This document shows, piece after piece, positions 34,644 through 43,360 of a stretch of 47,031 nt of DNA; position 1 is the stretch's first letter; every line of letters begins with the position of its first letter. The position numbers were made by a program, and so were the translations under genes. This DNA comes from Verrucomicrobiota bacterium (GTDB lineage Bacteria > Verrucomicrobiota > Verrucomicrobiia > Limisphaerales > CAIMTB01): assembly GCA_963205105.1 (NCBI GenBank), contig CAUJJW010000027.1, positions 1 through 47,031 on the forward strand, read 5' to 3'. Under the pieces are notes generated by a model. The model searched no databases. It was not told where the DNA came from and worked only from the letters and a program-made list of their open reading frames with translations.

Positions 34644-36044
34644 TCAGGGCTGCGGCGAGGTGGGTGGCTCGCGCGTGGAGGGCGAATCCATTTCGAGTGA
34701 TTCGCGTATCTGAGAGAGGCGATTCCCGAATTGAGCTCGGTCGTACGGGGATTCGATGGTGCGGTCCGCTAGTTCGACGATGGCTTCGAGCTGTTCCAGG
34801 AGTATCCGCCGTCGACTCGGGCAGTTGGTCAGACCGGCGATGGTTTGGAGGGAACCCAGCATCCGCAACAGGATGGAGACGTTACCTTTGGCACTGCCTC
34901 GAATCTGATCGAATGCTTCGGCCACCAGGCTGGCAAACGTTTGACCGATGGAGATGATGCGCAGGTTTCCGTTTTCATAGGTGCGCTCTGAAGGAATGGC
35001 TCGGGTGGCGAGGCGGGCCAGAATTGCCGCCAAATAGTCCACGCACATTACGGCCGTCGTGGTGTCGTTGATGCCGGGTGAGAGTGCTCGCATGGCCATA
35101 TCCACAAGCTGACGAATGCCGAAAGCACAATCCTGTTGAACGGTGCGGAACCGGTCGATGCTGTAGGCTGACCGAAGTGCGGTGATGGTGTCCTGATTCG
35201 GTGGGTGGTTGAGGGCGAGCGAAGCGAGCGGGGTGTTCTCGACCACAAACTGGCCGATGCCTCGGTCCATCCGAACGATGGTTTGATGTTCCCGAGCCAA
35301 CCTCAGGAGCGCTGATGGATCCACGCTCTGGAGGTAGCCATTCCGCCGGGCCACGACGGGGTGCCAGATCAGCGTCGGCATGGGGGGCAAAACCGGATCG
35401 GTTCTGTCATCCATCGGCTGCTCTCCCAGCGTCTCCGGGAACAGCCGATCCACGGCGCCCAGGGTTTCTTTGGCGACCGAGGCAACAATGCTGGAGGCCT
35501 GAATCGAAGAAGCGATGTGATGAATGAATAAAATGAGGGTCCCGATGCCGCCAATAGCCAGCACGACACTGAACGCCACCGACAGGCTCGGTATGAATTC
35601 GTCTTCCTCACCCCCGCGAACCGTGCGCAACACAATGAGGCAGTAGGTGAAAATCCCGGCGAAAATTCCGAGCACGACCTGTGTGACGCGGTCACTCATG
35701 AAGTTTCGGAGAACGCGGGAGGTGTACTGACTGGAGGCCAGCGTGAGCGCCACCAGGGTCATTGAAAAGGTGACCCCCACTACCGTCGTCATGGATCCGG
35801 CAATGGTGGCCAGCATCCCACGAGCGCCGGCAGCTCCGGCCCCGAAGAGTCGTGGCCAATCGGCCATCCAACCCCGGCTCCCGGAGGAGTCTGCCTCAAT
35901 TAACCCGATGGCCAGGACCGTGCTGAACGCGACGATCAAGGCCGGTAGAAACCAGAAGCTGGCGAGTAGATTGTTCCAGAGCCGGTGAAGTCGATGCATG
36001 GCGCAACCTTTGAGATTCCGGTGAGGAGAGCGGAAGCAGTTCAT
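34644..36044 (-). CDS. DUF2254 membrane protein
   Basis: 466 residues. The N-terminal third holds four membrane helices (FWFLPALIVAFSTVLAIGL, MLATIAGSMTTVVGVTFSMT, VVLGIFAGIFTYCLIVLRT, SVAFSVVLAIGGIGTLILFI). A soluble region with the typical DUF2254 segments follows (YLQSVDPSALLRLAREH, FVVENTPLA, ALSPGINDTTTAVMCVDYLA, RYEN-type end). The ATG at 36044 overlaps the nhaA stop (ATGA) and has CAGGAG 9 nt upstream; ATG 35999 is a possible alternative that begins directly before the first helix. The family is common and of unknown function. Coupling to nhaA hints at a role in ion or envelope homeostasis. Confidence 0.88.
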   Translation of the reverse strand: MNCFRSPHRNLKGCAMHRLHRLWNNLLASFWFLPALIVAFSTVLAIGLIEADSSGSRGWMADWPRLFGAGAAGARGMLATIAGSMTTVVGVTFSMTLVALTLASSQYTSRVLRNFMSDRVTQVVLGIFAGIFTYCLIVLRTVRGGEEDEFIPSLSVAFSVVLAIGGIGTLILFIHHIASSIQASSIVASVAKETLGAVDRLFPETLGEQPMDDRTDPVLPPMPTLIWHPVVARRNGYLQSVDPSALLRLAREHQTIVRMDRGIGQFVVENTPLASLALNHPPNQDTITALRSAYSIDRFRTVQQDCAFGIRQLVDMAMRALSPGINDTTTAVMCVDYLAAILARLATRAIPSERTYENGNLRIISIGQTFASLVAEAFDQIRGSAKGNVSILLRMLGSLQTIAGLTNCPSRRRILLEQLEAIVELADRTIESPYDRAQFGNRLSQIRESLEMDSPSTREPPTSPQP

Positions 36045-37444
36045 GCTGCGCGCTCCTGGTTCTCGCCAGGTTTGGATCCACGGCTCACCAGCAGGAGGAA
36101 GATGTACCCGCTCAGTGCGGCAATGAGCGATGCGGCAAGCACCCCGACCTTGGCTTCCTCAATCAAAACGGTTTCTGAAAAGGCTAGTCCCGTGACGAAC
36201 AGACTCACCGTAAAGCCCACGCCGCCGATCAGTCCCGCGCCGGCAATATGTCTCCAAGCCACGCCGCCCGGCAGCGACGCCCAACCCAATCGAACCGCCA
36301 GCCATGCAAAACCGGTGACGCCGACGACTTTGCCGAACACCAAGCCCAGCATTACGCCTAGCGTCACCGCACTGGTGAACGCCTGCCGCATAAAGTCTGT
36401 GGAAAGCGCCACGCCTGCATTGACCAGGGCGAACAGCGGCAGAACCAGGTAACTCGTCCACGGATGAACCATTCGCTCCAGCCGTTCCAGCGGTGATTCC
36501 GTTTGGCGGGCCAGTTCCTCAATGCGCCCGAGCATGACTTCATTCCGCTCGGAGTTTTCCCCGTCCAGCGAGTCACGCACGTCCGGCAGGGCTTCCCGTA
36601 CCGCTTGGACGAAGCTGCTTTTGAGGCCAGACGATTTTGCCGGAGTGATGGCACCCAGAATCACACCGGCGATCGTGGCGTGAACGCCCGATTGATGCAT
36701 TGCCCCCCAGAAGACAACTGCCGGCAGAACATAGGCCAGGGTGGAACGAAACCCCAACCAGCGCATCGCGAGAATCAACCCCAACACCGCGATCGCCAGT
36801 CCCATCGCCGGTAAGGAGAAGTGCGCCGTGTAATAGATCGCAATCACCAGAATCGAGCCAACGTCGTCGGCGATCGCGAACGTGAGCAGGAAAATCCTCA
36901 GTTGCGAAGGCACGCGTCCACCGAGCAGGGCGAGGATGGCGACAGCGAAAGCGATATCCGTCGCCATGGGAATGCCCCAGCCCATCACGCCTTTGCCTCC
37001 GAAATTCAGGGCGAGGTAAATTCCGGCGGGTAGAATCATGCCGCCCAGCGCGGCCGCCACCGGTAGGGCCGCCTTGCGTCGGTCGGAAAGGTCGCCGAAG
37101 ACCAGTTCCCGTTTGATCTCGAGGGCGACCACGAAGAAGAAAATGGCCATCAACCCGTCGTTGATCCAGTGCTGCAGATCCAGAGCGAGGGAAGAGCCGC
37201 CAACCTGAAAAGAAACCGGGGTGTCGCGGAGGGCGAAATACGATGAACTCCAAGGGGAGTTGGCCCACGCCAAGGCGGCGATGGCGCAGAGCATCAACAA
37301 CGCGCCGCTGATGGTTTCACTGTAAATGAATCGCTCGGCCGGGAGCAGCACCTGCCGGTGGAGGTGCGAGCCTTCGGCCTGAACCTCGCGCATACCGCGA
37401 GTGCGCGGCGGACCAGCTGCTGTCGATGATTCGGGGTCGGTCAC
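36041..37444 (-). CDS. nhaA: NhaA-type Na+/H+ antiporter
   Basis: 467 residues from GTG 37444. The core matches NhaA: INDGLMAIFFFVVALEIKREL, PMATDIAFAVAILALLG with the conserved Asp163, FAIADDVGSILVIAIYY with the ion-binding Asp pair 193/194, and LVLPLFALVNAGVALS. Usual NhaA proteins are about 390 residues. The extra length is an N-terminal hydrophilic leader of about 35 residues and a loop (LPDVRDSLDGENSERNEVML...) between the two halves, as often seen in longer NhaA proteins. It exchanges two protons for one sodium ion across the inner membrane. It forms a coupled pair with the DUF2254 gene. Confidence 0.94.
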   Translation of the reverse strand: MTDPESSTAAGPPRTRGMREVQAEGSHLHRQVLLPAERFIYSETISGALLMLCAIAALAWANSPWSSSYFALRDTPVSFQVGGSSLALDLQHWINDGLMAIFFFVVALEIKRELVFGDLSDRRKAALPVAAALGGMILPAGIYLALNFGGKGVMGWGIPMATDIAFAVAILALLGGRVPSQLRIFLLTFAIADDVGSILVIAIYYTAHFSLPAMGLAIAVLGLILAMRWLGFRSTLAYVLPAVVFWGAMHQSGVHATIAGVILGAITPAKSSGLKSSFVQAVREALPDVRDSLDGENSERNEVMLGRIEELARQTESPLERLERMVHPWTSYLVLPLFALVNAGVALSTDFMRQAFTSAVTLGVMLGLVFGKVVGVTGFAWLAVRLGWASLPGGVAWRHIAGAGLIGGVGFTVSLFVTGLAFSETVLIEEAKVGVLAASLIAALSGYIFLLLVSRGSKPGENQERAA

Positions 37445-37500
37445 GGGATGCGTATGGTCTCGAAACCTTGTGGAACATATGACCCCAAGTGGGTCGCGCT

Positions 37501-37523
37501 ATGGGGTAAAACCCCACCCTGGA
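37501..37523. repeat. Short hairpin repeat (copy 2)
   Basis: GGGGT-AAA-ACCCC, embedded in ATGGGGTAAAACCCCACCCT; partner of the copy at 34500. It lies between the divergent nhaA and rtcR genes. Confidence 0.6.
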
Positions 37524-37608
37524 TGAGGGGCCCTCCGCATACCCAACGGTGAGTCTTCGCCTTGCCCTGGGTAACCGAAGGCAGCCAGGGATCAAATTCA
37601 CCCTCGCT

Positions 37609-37649
37609 GGTATTCGCCGCAGAGCTAAATTGCTCGCGGATTTGCGAGT
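37609..37649 (+). promoter_or_regulatory. Candidate RtcR binding site (copy 2, rtcR side)
   Basis: GGTATTCGCCG, three bases, AGCTAAA, fourteen bases, GCGAGT, ending one base before the rtcR ATG. It matches the copy upstream of rsr at 33 of 41 positions with identical spacing. The position, abutting the start codon, suggests that bound RtcR limits or adjusts its own expression, although it could also be a site for activating an upstream promoter. No sigma-54 promoter was found before rtcR. Confidence 0.7.
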
Positions 37650-39284
37650 ATGAGCACCTTGAAGACGGTGGTTCTGGGCATTTTGGGCAACGTCCTGGAT
37701 TCGGGGTTTCACCAGGAACGGTGGAACAAGTGGCGGCCCACGGTGTCGTTGTGTCGGCATCCCGACCTGGTCATCGACCGGGTGGAACTGATGCACCACA
37801 CCGCACACCGCGACATCGCGCAGTGCGTGGCGGCAGACATTGGGCGGGTCTCGGCGGGCACCGAGGTTCGATTGCATGCGCGGGACCTGAAGAACCCCTG
37901 GGATTTCGAGGAGGTGTTTGCGTCGCTGCATGAGTTTGCCCGGAGCTATCCCTTCGATCTCGAACGGGAACAGTACCTGGTGCACATCACCACGGGCACC
38001 CATGTGCAACAGATCTGCCTCTTCCTGCTGACCGAGAGCCGCCACTTCCCGGCGCGCCTGGTGCAGACCTCGCCCAAGGAGCGGCGGACGCGGTCGGCGG
38101 ACGGCGTCTACAGCATCATCGACCTCGATCTATCGCGGTATGACCGGATTGCGGCCCGGTTCCGTCGGGAAGCGACCGAGGCTCGCTCGTTTCTCAAATC
38201 GGGGATTGAGACGCGGAATGCGTCATTCAACCGGATGATCGAACAGATTGAGCAAGTGGCGGTGCACTCGAAGGATCCCTTGCTGCTGATGGGGCCGACG
38301 GGAGCGGGCAAGTCGCGGCTGGCACGGCGGATCTACGAGTTGAAGAAGTCACGCCACCAGTTGACGGGGGCGTTTGTGGAAGTGAACTGCGCGACGCTGC
38401 GGGGCGATGCGGCGATGAGCGCGCTGTTCGGCCATGTGAAAGGGGCGTTCACCGGCGCGCTGAAGGATCGGGCGGGGCTGCTGCGGGGTGCGGACCAGGG
38501 GTTGTTGTTCCTGGATGAAGTGGGGGAACTGGGGTTGGACGAACAGGCGATGCTGCTGCGGGCGCTGGAGGAGAAGCGGTTCCTTCCCTTTGGTTCCGAC
38601 CAGGAAGTGACCAGTGATTTTCAACTGATCACCGGGACGAACCGGGACCTTCAGGCCTGCGTTCAGCAGGGAACGTTTCGCGAGGATTTGCTGGCGCGCA
38701 TTCACCTGTGGACCTACCGGCTGCCGGGGCTGCGCGAACGTCCGGAGGACATCGCCCCCAACCTGGATTACGAGCTCGAGCAAGTGACCCGTCGGACGGG
38801 CACCCGGGTGACGATGAGCCGGGAAGTGCGGGAACGGTTCCTTGCCTTCGCCCATTCTGCGGATGGCCTATGGAACGCCAACTTCCGGGACCTCAACGCG
38901 GCGGTGACCCGGATGGCGACGCTGGCGGAGGGTGGACGAATCTCGGAGCCGGGGTTGGAGGACGAGATCGGCCGTCTGAAGCAGGCCTGGGCAAGGCCAC
39001 GACAAGCAGGGGCAGCGAATGGGGAGGGTGAAGAACCACTGGCCACGCTGTTGGGGGAGGAACGCTTCGCGCAACTGGACCCGTTCGATCGGGTGCAATT
39101 GGCGTATGTGGTGGGTGTGTGTCAGGAGTCCAGGAACCAATCCGACGCGGGCCGGAAACTGTTCCAAGTGTCTCGGCTGAAGCGGAAACAGACCAACGAC
39201 GCCGACCGTCTCAGCAAGTACCTGGCACGGTTCGGGCTTACCTGGGCGGAGTGCGCACTCGACGCGGAGGGAATTCGCCGGTGA
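37650..39284 (+). CDS. rtcR: RtcR: sigma-54-dependent activator with CARF-like sensor domain
   Basis: 544 residues. The N-terminal 180 residues match the RtcR regulatory domain, a CARF-like fold (VVLGILGNVLDSGFHQERW, RVELMHHTAHRDIAQCVAAD, YLVHITTGTHVQQICLFLL). The central AAA+ domain has Walker A GPTGAGKS (residues 215-222), the sigma-54 contact loop GAFTGA (265-270), Walker B GLLFLDEVGEL and an arginine finger region (REDLLARIHLWTYRLPGLRE). The C-terminus has a helix-turn-helix-like region (RLKRKQTNDADRLSKYLARFGL). In E. coli RtcR activates rtcBA when RNA ends such as 2',3'-cyclic phosphates signal damage. Here the next genes are hen1 and pnkp on the same strand, and the rsr promoter in the window is a perfect sigma-54 type. 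Confidence 0.95.
   Translation: MSTLKTVVLGILGNVLDSGFHQERWNKWRPTVSLCRHPDLVIDRVELMHHTAHRDIAQCVAADIGRVSAGTEVRLHARDLKNPWDFEEVFASLHEFARSYPFDLEREQYLVHITTGTHVQQICLFLLTESRHFPARLVQTSPKERRTRSADGVYSIIDLDLSRYDRIAARFRREATEARSFLKSGIETRNASFNRMIEQIEQVAVHSKDPLLLMGPTGAGKSRLARRIYELKKSRHQLTGAFVEVNCATLRGDAAMSALFGHVKGAFTGALKDRAGLLRGADQGLLFLDEVGELGLDEQAMLLRALEEKRFLPFGSDQEVTSDFQLITGTNRDLQACVQQGTFREDLLARIHLWTYRLPGLRERPEDIAPNLDYELEQVTRRTGTRVTMSREVRERFLAFAHSADGLWNANFRDLNAAVTRMATLAEGGRISEPGLEDEIGRLKQAWARPRQAGAANGEGEEPLATLLGEERFAQLDPFDRVQLAYVVGVCQESRNQSDAGRKLFQVSRLKRKQTNDADRLSKYLARFGLTWAECALDAEGIRR
39223..39237 (+). promoter_or_regulatory. Weak sigma-54 promoter candidate inside the end of rtcR
   Basis: TGGCACG, four bases, GGGC. 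The -24 box is perfect and the invariant GG and GC are 10 bp apart, but the -12 box has GGGC instead of TTGC. It would start transcription near 39249, about 85 nt before hen1. It lies in coding sequence and may be a chance match. Confidence 0.3.
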
Positions 39285-39333
39285 GCTGGGTTCCCTCCCC
39301 GGACGATGACACTCATCCAACCCTGGACCGACC

Positions 39334-40743
39334 ATGCTATTGACCCTGACCACCACCCATCGGCCGGCGACGGACCTGGGTTTTGTGCTACGCAAGAACC
39401 CGGCGCGGGCGCAGTCGTTCAATCTGAACTTCGGCAAAGCGCATGTCTTCTATCCGGAAGCGACCGAGGAACGCTGCACCATGGCGCTGTTGGTGGAAGT
39501 GGATCCGGTGGGGTTGGTGCGCACGCGGCGGGGACCGTCGGGGGAGGGCGGGTTGCTGGACCAGTATGTCAATGACCGGCCCTACGCGGCGTCCTCCTTT
39601 CTCAGTGTGGCCCTCGCGGATGTCTTTGGAACAGCCCTGACCGGTCAGTGTCTGGAGAAGCCGAAGTTGGGAGAATTGGCGATCCCGTTGCGGGTGGAAC
39701 TGCCGGCTTTGCCGTGCCGGGGAGGCGACGAGTTCCTGCGAAAGCTCTTCGAACCCCTGGGGTATCGGGTGGAGGCGGTGCGGCTTCCGTTGGATGAGGC
39801 GTCTCCGGAATGGGGGGACAGTTCGTACCATCGGGTGGTGTTGGAGGCGACGTTGCCGGTTCACCAGCTGCTCAGCCACCTGTACGTGCTCATACCAGTG
39901 CTGGACAACGACAAGCACTACTGGGTGGGCGACGATGAAGTGTCGAAGCTTTTGCGCCGTGGCGAGGGATGGCTGACGGCGCATCCCGAGCGGGAAGCCA
40001 TCGCCCGTCGGTACCTGAAGCACCAGCGCGGTTTGGTCAGCGACGCGCTCCGGCAGTTGATCGTGGATGGGGAACCGGACCCCGACGAAGCGGCGGAAGT
40101 TCAGGCGGCGGAGGAAGCCAACGTGGAACGCGGATTGAGCCTGAATGAGCAGCGATTGGGCACAGTGCTGGCGGCGCTCAAGGGCGTGGGAGCCACCTCG
40201 GTTCTGGATCTGGGGTGCGGCGAAGGCCGGTTGCTGCGCCAACTCTACAAGGATCGGCAATTCAAACGGATTGTCGGCATCGACGTGTCGCACCGCGTGC
40301 TGGAGATGGCGGCGGATCGGTTGCACTACGACCGGTTCTCGGACGCCCAAAAGGAACGGCTGAAGATCCTCCAAGGATCGCTGATGTACCGGGACGCGCG
40401 TCTGGAGGGATTTGATGCCGCCGCGGTGGTGGAAGTGATTGAGCATCTCGACCCGCCGCGCCTGGCGGCGTTCGAACGGTCGGTGTTTGAGTTTGCCCGG
40501 CCCGGGACGGTGGTGGTGACGACGCCCAACAGGGAATACAACGTCCGTTGGGAGACCCTGCCCGCCGGGCGGTTCCGTCATCGGGATCACCGATTCGAGT
40601 GGAGTCGGGATGAGTTTCAAGCGTGGTCACGCCGCGTCTCCGAGCGCTTTGGGTACACGGTGCGCTTTCTGCCGGTGGGGCCGGAGGACGCTGAGGTGGG
40701 AGCGCCGACGCAGATGGGCATCTTTGAACGGAGGGTCGCATGA
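39334..40743 (+). CDS. hen1: Hen1: 3'-terminal RNA ribose 2'-O-methyltransferase
   Basis: 469 residues, the usual length of bacterial Hen1. The N-terminal half (about 1-240) is the bacterial Hen1 N-domain (MLLTLTTTHRPATDLGFVLR, NDRPYAASSFLSVALADVFG, PLDEASPEWGDSSYHRVVLE, LYVLIPVLDNDKHYWVGDDE). The C-terminal methyltransferase has the SAM motif VLDLGCGEGRLL (from residue 290) and the metal site E367-x-x-E370-H371 in EVIEHLDP, with a later His419 in RDHRFEWSRDEF. Hen1 adds a methyl group to the 3'-terminal ribose before ligation, so that the repaired RNA cannot be cut again at the same place. Its stop overlaps the pnkp ATG (ATGA), so both are made together, and it is 49 bp behind rtcR. Confidence 0.96.
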   Translation: MLLTLTTTHRPATDLGFVLRKNPARAQSFNLNFGKAHVFYPEATEERCTMALLVEVDPVGLVRTRRGPSGEGGLLDQYVNDRPYAASSFLSVALADVFGTALTGQCLEKPKLGELAIPLRVELPALPCRGGDEFLRKLFEPLGYRVEAVRLPLDEASPEWGDSSYHRVVLEATLPVHQLLSHLYVLIPVLDNDKHYWVGDDEVSKLLRRGEGWLTAHPEREAIARRYLKHQRGLVSDALRQLIVDGEPDPDEAAEVQAAEEANVERGLSLNEQRLGTVLAALKGVGATSVLDLGCGEGRLLRQLYKDRQFKRIVGIDVSHRVLEMAADRLHYDRFSDAQKERLKILQGSLMYRDARLEGFDAAAVVEVIEHLDPPRLAAFERSVFEFARPGTVVVTTPNREYNVRWETLPAGRFRHRDHRFEWSRDEFQAWSRRVSERFGYTVRFLPVGPEDAEVGAPTQMGIFERRVA

Positions 40744-43292
40744 ACATCGTGCTTCCTGAACTCTCGCTGGTCGTGCTGATCGGGGTCTCCGGATCCGGCA
40801 AGAGCACCTTGGCGCGGCGTCATTTCAAGCCGACGGAGGTGCTGTCGTCGGATGTGTGTCGCGGTTGGGTATCCGACGATGACAACAACCAGGCGGTGAC
40901 GAGTGATGCCTTCGATGTCCTTCACTTCTTGGCTCGCAAACGGCTGAAGATCGGCCGGCTCACGGTGGTGGACGCGACCAACGTTCAACCGGAATCCCGC
41001 AAACCGTTGGTGGAAATTGCGCGGGAGTTTCACTGCCTGCCGGTGGCGATCGTGCTGGATCTGCCGGAGCGACTGGCCCACGAGCGGAATCGGAATCGTT
41101 CGGACCGCGCCTTCGGCCCGCACGTGATCCGCAAGCAGTCATCGGAACTGCACCAGTCACTGAAGCGGTTGGCCCGCGAAGGCTTTCGGCACGTGTACTT
41201 GTTACGCACGCCGGAACAGGTGGAATCCGCGGTCATCACGCGGACGCCGCTGTGGAACAACCGGAAAGACGACCATGGCCCGTTCGATTTGATCGGCGAC
41301 GTCCATGGGTGCTTCGACGAGTTGGTGGAACTATTGGCACTGCTAGGTTACGCACCGTCAGCGGACGACGGCATTTGGCGTCATCCGGCAGGCCGGAAGC
41401 TGGTGTTTGTGGGGGACCTGGTGGATCGGGGACCGAAGGTGCCGGAAGTGCTCCGGTTGGTGATGGATGCGGTGAAGGCCGGGGTCGCGCTCTGCGTTCC
41501 GGGCAACCACGACGACAAACTGAAGCGCAAACTGATGGGCCGAAACGTGAACGTGGCCCACGGGTTGGCGGAATCCTTGTCGCAGTTGGAAGCGTATGAA
41601 CGGCTGGAGCCGGGGTTCAACCAGCGTGTCACGGACTTTCTGGACGCGTTGGTGAGCCACTACGTGCTCGACGATGGGAAACTGGTCGTCGCCCATGCGG
41701 GCATGAAGGAATCCATGCAGGGACGGGGTTCCGGTGCGGTTCGCGAGTTTGCGCTGTATGGCGAGACCACGGGCGAGACGGACGAATTCGGTCTGCCTGT
41801 TCGATTCGACTGGGCGAGCGAGTACCGCGGTTCGGCGACCGTGGTGTATGGGCACACGCCGGTGCCTGAACCCGAATGGCTGAATCGCACCATCAACATC
41901 GACACCGGTTGCGTGTTTGGGGGGAGCCTGACCGCGCTTCGTTATCCAGAGCGCGAGTTCGTGTCGGTGCGGGCGAAGCAAACGTATGCGGAGTCGAAGC
42001 GGCGGTTTCTGGAGGAAGGGCAGGCGGCACCGGTCCTCTCGGCACAGCAGCAACAGGACGATGTGCTGGATCTGTCGGACGTAACGGGCAAGCGGTTGCT
42101 CGAAACCCGCTGGTTGGGAAGGGTCACGATTCGCGAGGAAAATGGCGTGGCGGCCCTGGAAGTGATGAGCCGTTTTGCGATCAACCCGAAGTGGTTGATC
42201 TACCTGCCTCCGACGATGTCGCCGTCGGGCACCAGCCAGCAGCCAGGATTGTTGGAACATCCGGCCGAGGCCTTCGCCTATTTCCGTCACGAAGGCGTGC
42301 CCCGGGTGGTCTGCGAGGAGAAACACATGGGCTCGCGGGCGGTGGTGATCGTCTGTCGGGACGAAGCGGCGGCCCTGCGGCGCTTTGGGGTGGCGGACGA
42401 GGGGATCGGCGTCTGTTACACCCGGACCGGAAGGCACTTCTTCGAGGACCGAGCCACGGCTGATGCGCTGCTGAGCGAGGTGCATCAAGCCGTGACGCGA
42501 GCCGGGTTTTGGGAGGAATTTCGCACCGACTGGATTTGCCTGGATTGCGAACTGATGCCGTGGTCGGCGAAGGCGCAAGGGTTGATTCAGGGGCAATATG
42601 CGCCGGTTGCGGCAGCAGCGGGATCGATGTTGTCCCTGGCGGTCGGCAGCCTGAAGTCGGCGACGGCTCGTGGCCTGGAGGTGGGCGACTTGCTGGCGCG
42701 GACGGAGCATCGGGCCAGCCTGGTGGGGGACTACGTGGCGGCCTACCGGCGCTATTGCTGGCCGGTGGACGGGATCGACGGCCTGAAACTGGCGCCGTTC
42801 CACCTGCTGGCCACGGAGGGGAAAGTGCACACCGACCAAACCAATGACTGGCACATGCAGACGCTGTCCCGGTTGGCGGGAGGTCTGGTGATGGCCACGC
42901 CGTTCCGGGTGGTGGATGTCACCCAGCCGGAGAGCGAAGCCGATGCGGTGCGTTGGTGGGAGGAACTGACTGGCCAAGGTGGCGAAGGGATGGTGGTCAA
43001 ACCGCAGACCTTTGTGGCCAAGGGCAAGCGGGGATTGATCCAACCGGCGGTGAAATGCCGCGGACGCGAGTACCTCCGGATCATTTACGGGCCGGAATAC
43101 ACCGTGGACGAGAACCTGGTGCGGCTACGGTCGCGCGGACTGCATTCGAAGCGTTCGCTGGCCCTGCGGGAGTTTGCGCTGGGCTTGGAAGCCTTGGACC
43201 GCTTTGTGCGTCGGGAACCCCTGCGTCGGGTGCATGAGTGCGTGTTTGGCGTCCTGGCGCTGGAGAGCGAACCGGTGGATCCGCGCCTTTAG
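40740..43292 (+). CDS. pnkp: Pnkp: polynucleotide kinase-phosphatase-ligase of bacterial RNA repair
   Basis: 850 residues, normal for bacterial Pnkp. Three modules appear in order. The 5'-kinase (about 1-170) has P-loop GVSGSGKST at 15-23. The metallophosphatase (about 180-410) has GDVHGC at 186-191, GDLVDRG at 225-231, GNHD at 255-258 and VAHAGM, and removes 2',3'-cyclic phosphates. The adenylyltransferase/ligase (about 440-850) has the AMP-acceptor Lys528 in EEKHMGSRAVV and further nucleotidyltransferase motifs (DWICLDCELMPW, EGMVVKPQTF, QPAVKCRGREYLRI). With Hen1 it forms the heterotetramer that repairs ribotoxin-cleaved tRNA. Translation is coupled to hen1. Confidence 0.97.
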   Translation: MNIVLPELSLVVLIGVSGSGKSTLARRHFKPTEVLSSDVCRGWVSDDDNNQAVTSDAFDVLHFLARKRLKIGRLTVVDATNVQPESRKPLVEIAREFHCLPVAIVLDLPERLAHERNRNRSDRAFGPHVIRKQSSELHQSLKRLAREGFRHVYLLRTPEQVESAVITRTPLWNNRKDDHGPFDLIGDVHGCFDELVELLALLGYAPSADDGIWRHPAGRKLVFVGDLVDRGPKVPEVLRLVMDAVKAGVALCVPGNHDDKLKRKLMGRNVNVAHGLAESLSQLEAYERLEPGFNQRVTDFLDALVSHYVLDDGKLVVAHAGMKESMQGRGSGAVREFALYGETTGETDEFGLPVRFDWASEYRGSATVVYGHTPVPEPEWLNRTINIDTGCVFGGSLTALRYPEREFVSVRAKQTYAESKRRFLEEGQAAPVLSAQQQQDDVLDLSDVTGKRLLETRWLGRVTIREENGVAALEVMSRFAINPKWLIYLPPTMSPSGTSQQPGLLEHPAEAFAYFRHEGVPRVVCEEKHMGSRAVVIVCRDEAAALRRFGVADEGIGVCYTRTGRHFFEDRATADALLSEVHQAVTRAGFWEEFRTDWICLDCELMPWSAKAQGLIQGQYAPVAAAAGSMLSLAVGSLKSATARGLEVGDLLARTEHRASLVGDYVAAYRRYCWPVDGIDGLKLAPFHLLATEGKVHTDQTNDWHMQTLSRLAGGLVMATPFRVVDVTQPESEADAVRWWEELTGQGGEGMVVKPQTFVAKGKRGLIQPAVKCRGREYLRIIYGPEYTVDENLVRLRSRGLHSKRSLALREFALGLEALDRFVRREPLRRVHECVFGVLALESEPVDPRL

Positions 43293-43360
43293 CCCGCGCA
43301 GGATGAGCTTTGACACGAGCTGTGCCATCGGGGAAACCCACGGCTTGAAACGTCACGAAC

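Noticed and set aside
37562..37649. Sigma-54 promoter upstream of rtcR
   Set aside because: TGGTATTCGCC and nearby sequences lack the GG-N10-GC spacing with a TTGC box. The region is better explained by the 41-bp shared element.
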